Positions 7,172 to 8,501 of a stretch of 8,501 nucleotides of DNA are shown one piece after another. The stretch is taken from positions 1-8,501 of the forward strand of contig JAPLHM010000337.1 in the NCBI GenBank assembly GCA_026389635.1, in the 5' to 3' direction. Each line of letters begins with the position of its first letter. The stretch's first letter is position 1. The stretch comes from Chloroflexota bacterium. Lineage in GTDB: Bacteria > Chloroflexota > Dehalococcoidia > GIF9 > UBA5629. Made by a program: the position numbers and the translations under genes. The notes beneath the pieces were generated by a model. The model searched no databases and was not told the DNA's origin. It was given only the letters and a program-made list of their open reading frames with translations.

Positions 7172-7918
7172 TCACTGGGTCGAGATGACGTTCCTGCCGA
7201 CAAGTTTTTCCAGCAGCATGCGGGCCGCCTCGTCCGGATCGGCTATAGATTCACCATCCAATATCTGGCCGGGAGGCCGGTCGGGGGAGAAAATCCTGCG
7301 CACAGAGGTGGCCGAACCTTTGAGGCCGATGACGTTTTCGCTCAGCTTGAGCACGCCGTTGTCCCAGGTCTTGACGCGGGCATCAAGGGACATCAGGCGC
7401 ATAGGCACCGACGGGTAACGCGGACGGTTGATCTCGCGCAGCACCGCTATCATGGCCGGCAGGGAGGAATCCAGCACCTCGTACCGCTCCTCGAACTTGC
7501 AGCGCACCCTGATCCTTTTGTGCTCGACGTCAACGCTCTCGATGCGGTCAACCGATGTAAGCTGTGCGCACTTGAGACGTGTGGCGATGCCCGGTCCCAC
7601 CTGGGCTGTGTCACCGTCGATGGTCTGTTTACCGCAGATCACCATGGCCAGTTCATCTGTTTCGGCCAGCATGCGGATGGCGGAGGTCAGCACCATGCTG
7701 GTAGCCAGCGTATCGGCGCCTCCGAAGGCGCGGTCGCTCAGCAGCACCACGTCATCAGCGCCCAGGGCCAGGGCCTTACGCAGCGTCATCTCCGCGCCGG
7801 GTGGCCCCATGGAAAGGGCTACTACTTTGAAGCCATACCTCTCCTTCAGCCGCAGGGCCTCCTCGAGGGCATGCGCGTCAAACGGGTTGATGATGGAGAA
7901 ATATTTATTAATGCGCAT
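7172..7918 (-). CDS. etfB: Electron transfer flavoprotein beta subunit, N-terminally short
   Basis: 248 residues, clearly EtfB: INPFDAHALEEALRLKE at 10-26, MGPPGAEMTLRKALALGADD 37-56, GGADTLATS 66-74, CGKQTIDGDTAQVGPGIA 95-112 and REINRPRYPS 161-170. These are the nucleotide-binding and EtfA-contact regions of the family. In most EtfB proteins the INPFD-like motif sits near residue 32-38, after a first beta strand with a VKQVPD-like motif. Here SIINPFD begins at residue 8, so about 24 residues are missing. The codon directly before the ATG is an in-frame TAA, and neither other upstream frame encodes a VKQVPD-like segment. No Shine-Dalgarno is visible. The gene leads an operon, with etfA 29 bp downstream and the membrane oxidoreductase after that. 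It may be a shortened but working subunit, a product with a 5' deletion, or an assembly error. Confidence 0.9.
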   Translation of the reverse strand: MRINKYFSIINPFDAHALEEALRLKERYGFKVVALSMGPPGAEMTLRKALALGADDVVLLSDRAFGGADTLATSMVLTSAIRMLAETDELAMVICGKQTIDGDTAQVGPGIATRLKCAQLTSVDRIESVDVEHKRIRVRCKFEERYEVLDSSLPAMIAVLREINRPRYPSVPMRLMSLDARVKTWDNGVLKLSENVIGLKGSATSVRRIFSPDRPPGQILDGESIADPDEAARMLLEKLVGRNVISTQ

Positions 7919-7929
7919 TTATGCGTATT

Positions 7930-7935
7930 ATTATA
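7930..7935 (-). promoter_or_regulatory. Possible -10 box of the etfB-etfA-oxidoreductase operon
   Basis: The minus strand reads TATAAT here, only 11 bp before the etfB ATG, so a transcript starting at the usual distance would have a leader of about 4-5 nt and be almost leaderless. No -35 fits well. TTGTCA (minus strand, 7957-7952) is 15 bp from an alternative TATACT box and about 20 bp from this TATAAT. The absence of a Shine-Dalgarno before etfB agrees with a leaderless start, but the AT-rich tract alone could also produce this match. Confidence 0.4.
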
Positions 7936-7949
7936 GTATATTTTGGCGA

Positions 7950-7960
7950 TGTCATTGACA
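7950..7960. promoter_or_regulatory. Palindrome TGTCA-t-TGACA, candidate operator between etfB and glmS
   Basis: A perfect 5-bp inverted repeat with a one-base centre. It includes the whole -35 box of the glmS promoter (TTGACA, 7955-7960) and the best minus-strand -35-like hexamer of the etf operon. A regulator bound here could affect both promoters. The site is short, and part of its symmetry follows from the TTGACA consensus. I cannot assign it to a regulator family. Confidence 0.35.
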
Positions 7961-7984
7961 ACCACATCCTGCAGTACGTAGAAT
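7955..7984 (+). promoter_or_regulatory. Sigma70-type promoter for glmS
   Basis: The -35 box TTGACA (7955-7960) is perfect and the -10 box TAGAAT (7979-7984) matches five of six positions, with an 18-bp spacer. Transcription would begin near 7991, giving a leader of about 30 nt to the glmS ATG at 8022. That leader is too short for a glmS ribozyme. A TGCAGT direct repeat (7970-7975 and 7984-7989) brackets the -10 box. Confidence 0.7.
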
Positions 7985-8021
7985 GCAGTTCATATCCGGG
8001 AAAATTGTGGTAACTTAGAAA

Positions 8022-8501
8022 ATGTGTGGAATTATCGGCTACTGCAGCAAGAACGGCAGGGCTGCAGCTGTTATTTTTGAGGACCTCAAGCGCATGGAAT
8101 ACCGCGGCTACGATTCATCCGGCGTAGCCATGATATCCAATGGCAAACTGCTGGTGAAGAAGGGCGTGGGCAGGCTGGAGCAGGTCAATGAAAAATACGG
8201 CTTAGATAGCCTGCCCGGCAGCGTGGGCATCGGGCATACGCGCTGGGCCACGCACGGCGGAGTGACGCAGGTCAACACCCATCCCCACTGCGACTGCAAC
8301 AACGAGATCGCCGTGATCCACAACGGCATCATCGACAACTACCAGGAGCTGCGCAAAGACCTGGTCAAGCGCGGTCACCGCTTCCTCTCCGAGACAGATA
8401 CCGAGGTCATTCCCCACAAGCTGGAAGACGAGATGAAGAAAGGACGTTCCCTCGAGGAGGCCGTGATGTCGGTAGCCCCCAGGCTGCAGGGATCATACGC
8501 C
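8022..8501 (+). CDS. glmS: Glutamine--fructose-6-phosphate aminotransferase (GlmS), N-terminal part, cut by window end
   Basis: Makes glucosamine-6-phosphate from fructose-6-phosphate and glutamine, the first step to UDP-GlcNAc for cell-wall and other glycans. The 160 codons present run open to the window edge and cover most of the class II glutaminase domain; a full protein is about 600 residues. The nucleophile Cys2 follows the start Met (MCGIIGY). Further motifs: EYRGYDSSGVA 26-36, GHTRWATHG 71-79 with R74, THP 86-88, HNGIIDNY 100-107 and SETDTEV 123-129. All known glutaminase residues in this part look intact. The start is fixed by the need for Cys at position 2. The ribosome site is weak: only GTGG about 11 nt upstream. 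It is transcribed divergently from the etf operon; no functional link is evident. Confidence 0.95.
   Translation, partial: MCGIIGYCSKNGRAAAVIFEDLKRMEYRGYDSSGVAMISNGKLLVKKGVGRLEQVNEKYGLDSLPGSVGIGHTRWATHGGVTQVNTHPHCDCNNEIAVIHNGIIDNYQELRKDLVKRGHRFLSETDTEVIPHKLEDEMKKGRSLEEAVMSVAPRLQGSYA

Noticed and set aside
7172..7918. Calling etfB a pseudogene
   Set aside because: Only the N-terminal strand is missing. The rest is intact without frameshifts or stops, and the downstream partners are whole, so I keep it as a coding gene with a short start.
7919..8021. glmS ribozyme upstream of glmS
   Set aside because: The expected leader is only about 30 nt and the whole intergenic region is 103 bp, shared with the etf promoter. 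That is too short for the ribozyme fold, and no matching core is visible.

Overview
The window looks like chromosomal DNA of a strictly anaerobic bacterium. It is GC-rich, has tight operons and good Shine-Dalgarno sites before most genes, and contains no mobile elements, CRISPR arrays or structural RNA genes that I can see. The gene content (tetrahydrofolate C1 enzymes plus an ETF/membrane Fe-S electron-transfer module) fits a fatty-acid-oxidising, acetogenic, syntrophic or sulfidogenic lifestyle. From memory of the protein styles, mainly the divergent formate-THF ligase, a Chloroflexota (Dehalococcoidia-like) or Desulfobacterota-like host is plausible. This is inference, not a sequence-based placement.

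Left block, plus strand (1-3818): a sigma70-like promoter (57-86) leads into folD (119-1006), fhs (1022-2785) and queA (2790-3818). Gaps are 15 and 4 bp, so this is very probably one operon. FolD and Fhs together interconvert formate, 10-formyl-THF, methenyl-THF and methylene-THF, the middle of the methyl branch of the Wood-Ljungdahl pathway or its reverse. QueA, a tRNA queuosine enzyme, is co-transcribed but metabolically unrelated.

Middle and right block, minus strand (7918-3815): etfB, then etfA with an N-terminal two-cluster ferredoxin domain, then a large membrane Fe-S oxidoreductase of the HdrD/DUF224 type (EMO-like). Gaps are 29 and 28 bp. Together they would carry electrons from acyl-CoA dehydrogenases or similar flavoenzymes through ETF to the membrane quinone pool. 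The last gene converges on queA, and the two stop codons overlap inside one TTTAAA palindrome. A perfect 10-bp inverted repeat inside the 3' end of queA is a candidate terminator for the minus-strand operon.

Right edge, plus strand (8022-8501): the first 160 codons of glmS (glucosamine-6-phosphate synthase), cut by the window end. The 103-bp divergent intergenic region holds a strong plus-strand promoter for glmS, a TATAAT on the minus strand very close to the etfB start, and an 11-bp palindrome over the -35 zone.

The most unusual points are: (1) an EtfB that lacks about 24 N-terminal residues, with an in-frame stop directly before its ATG and no Shine-Dalgarno; (2) the ferredoxin-EtfA/EMO combination; (3) a divergent Fhs with eukaryote-like motif wording; and (4) the compact divergent and convergent regulatory junctions. 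I see no wholly undescribed system here.
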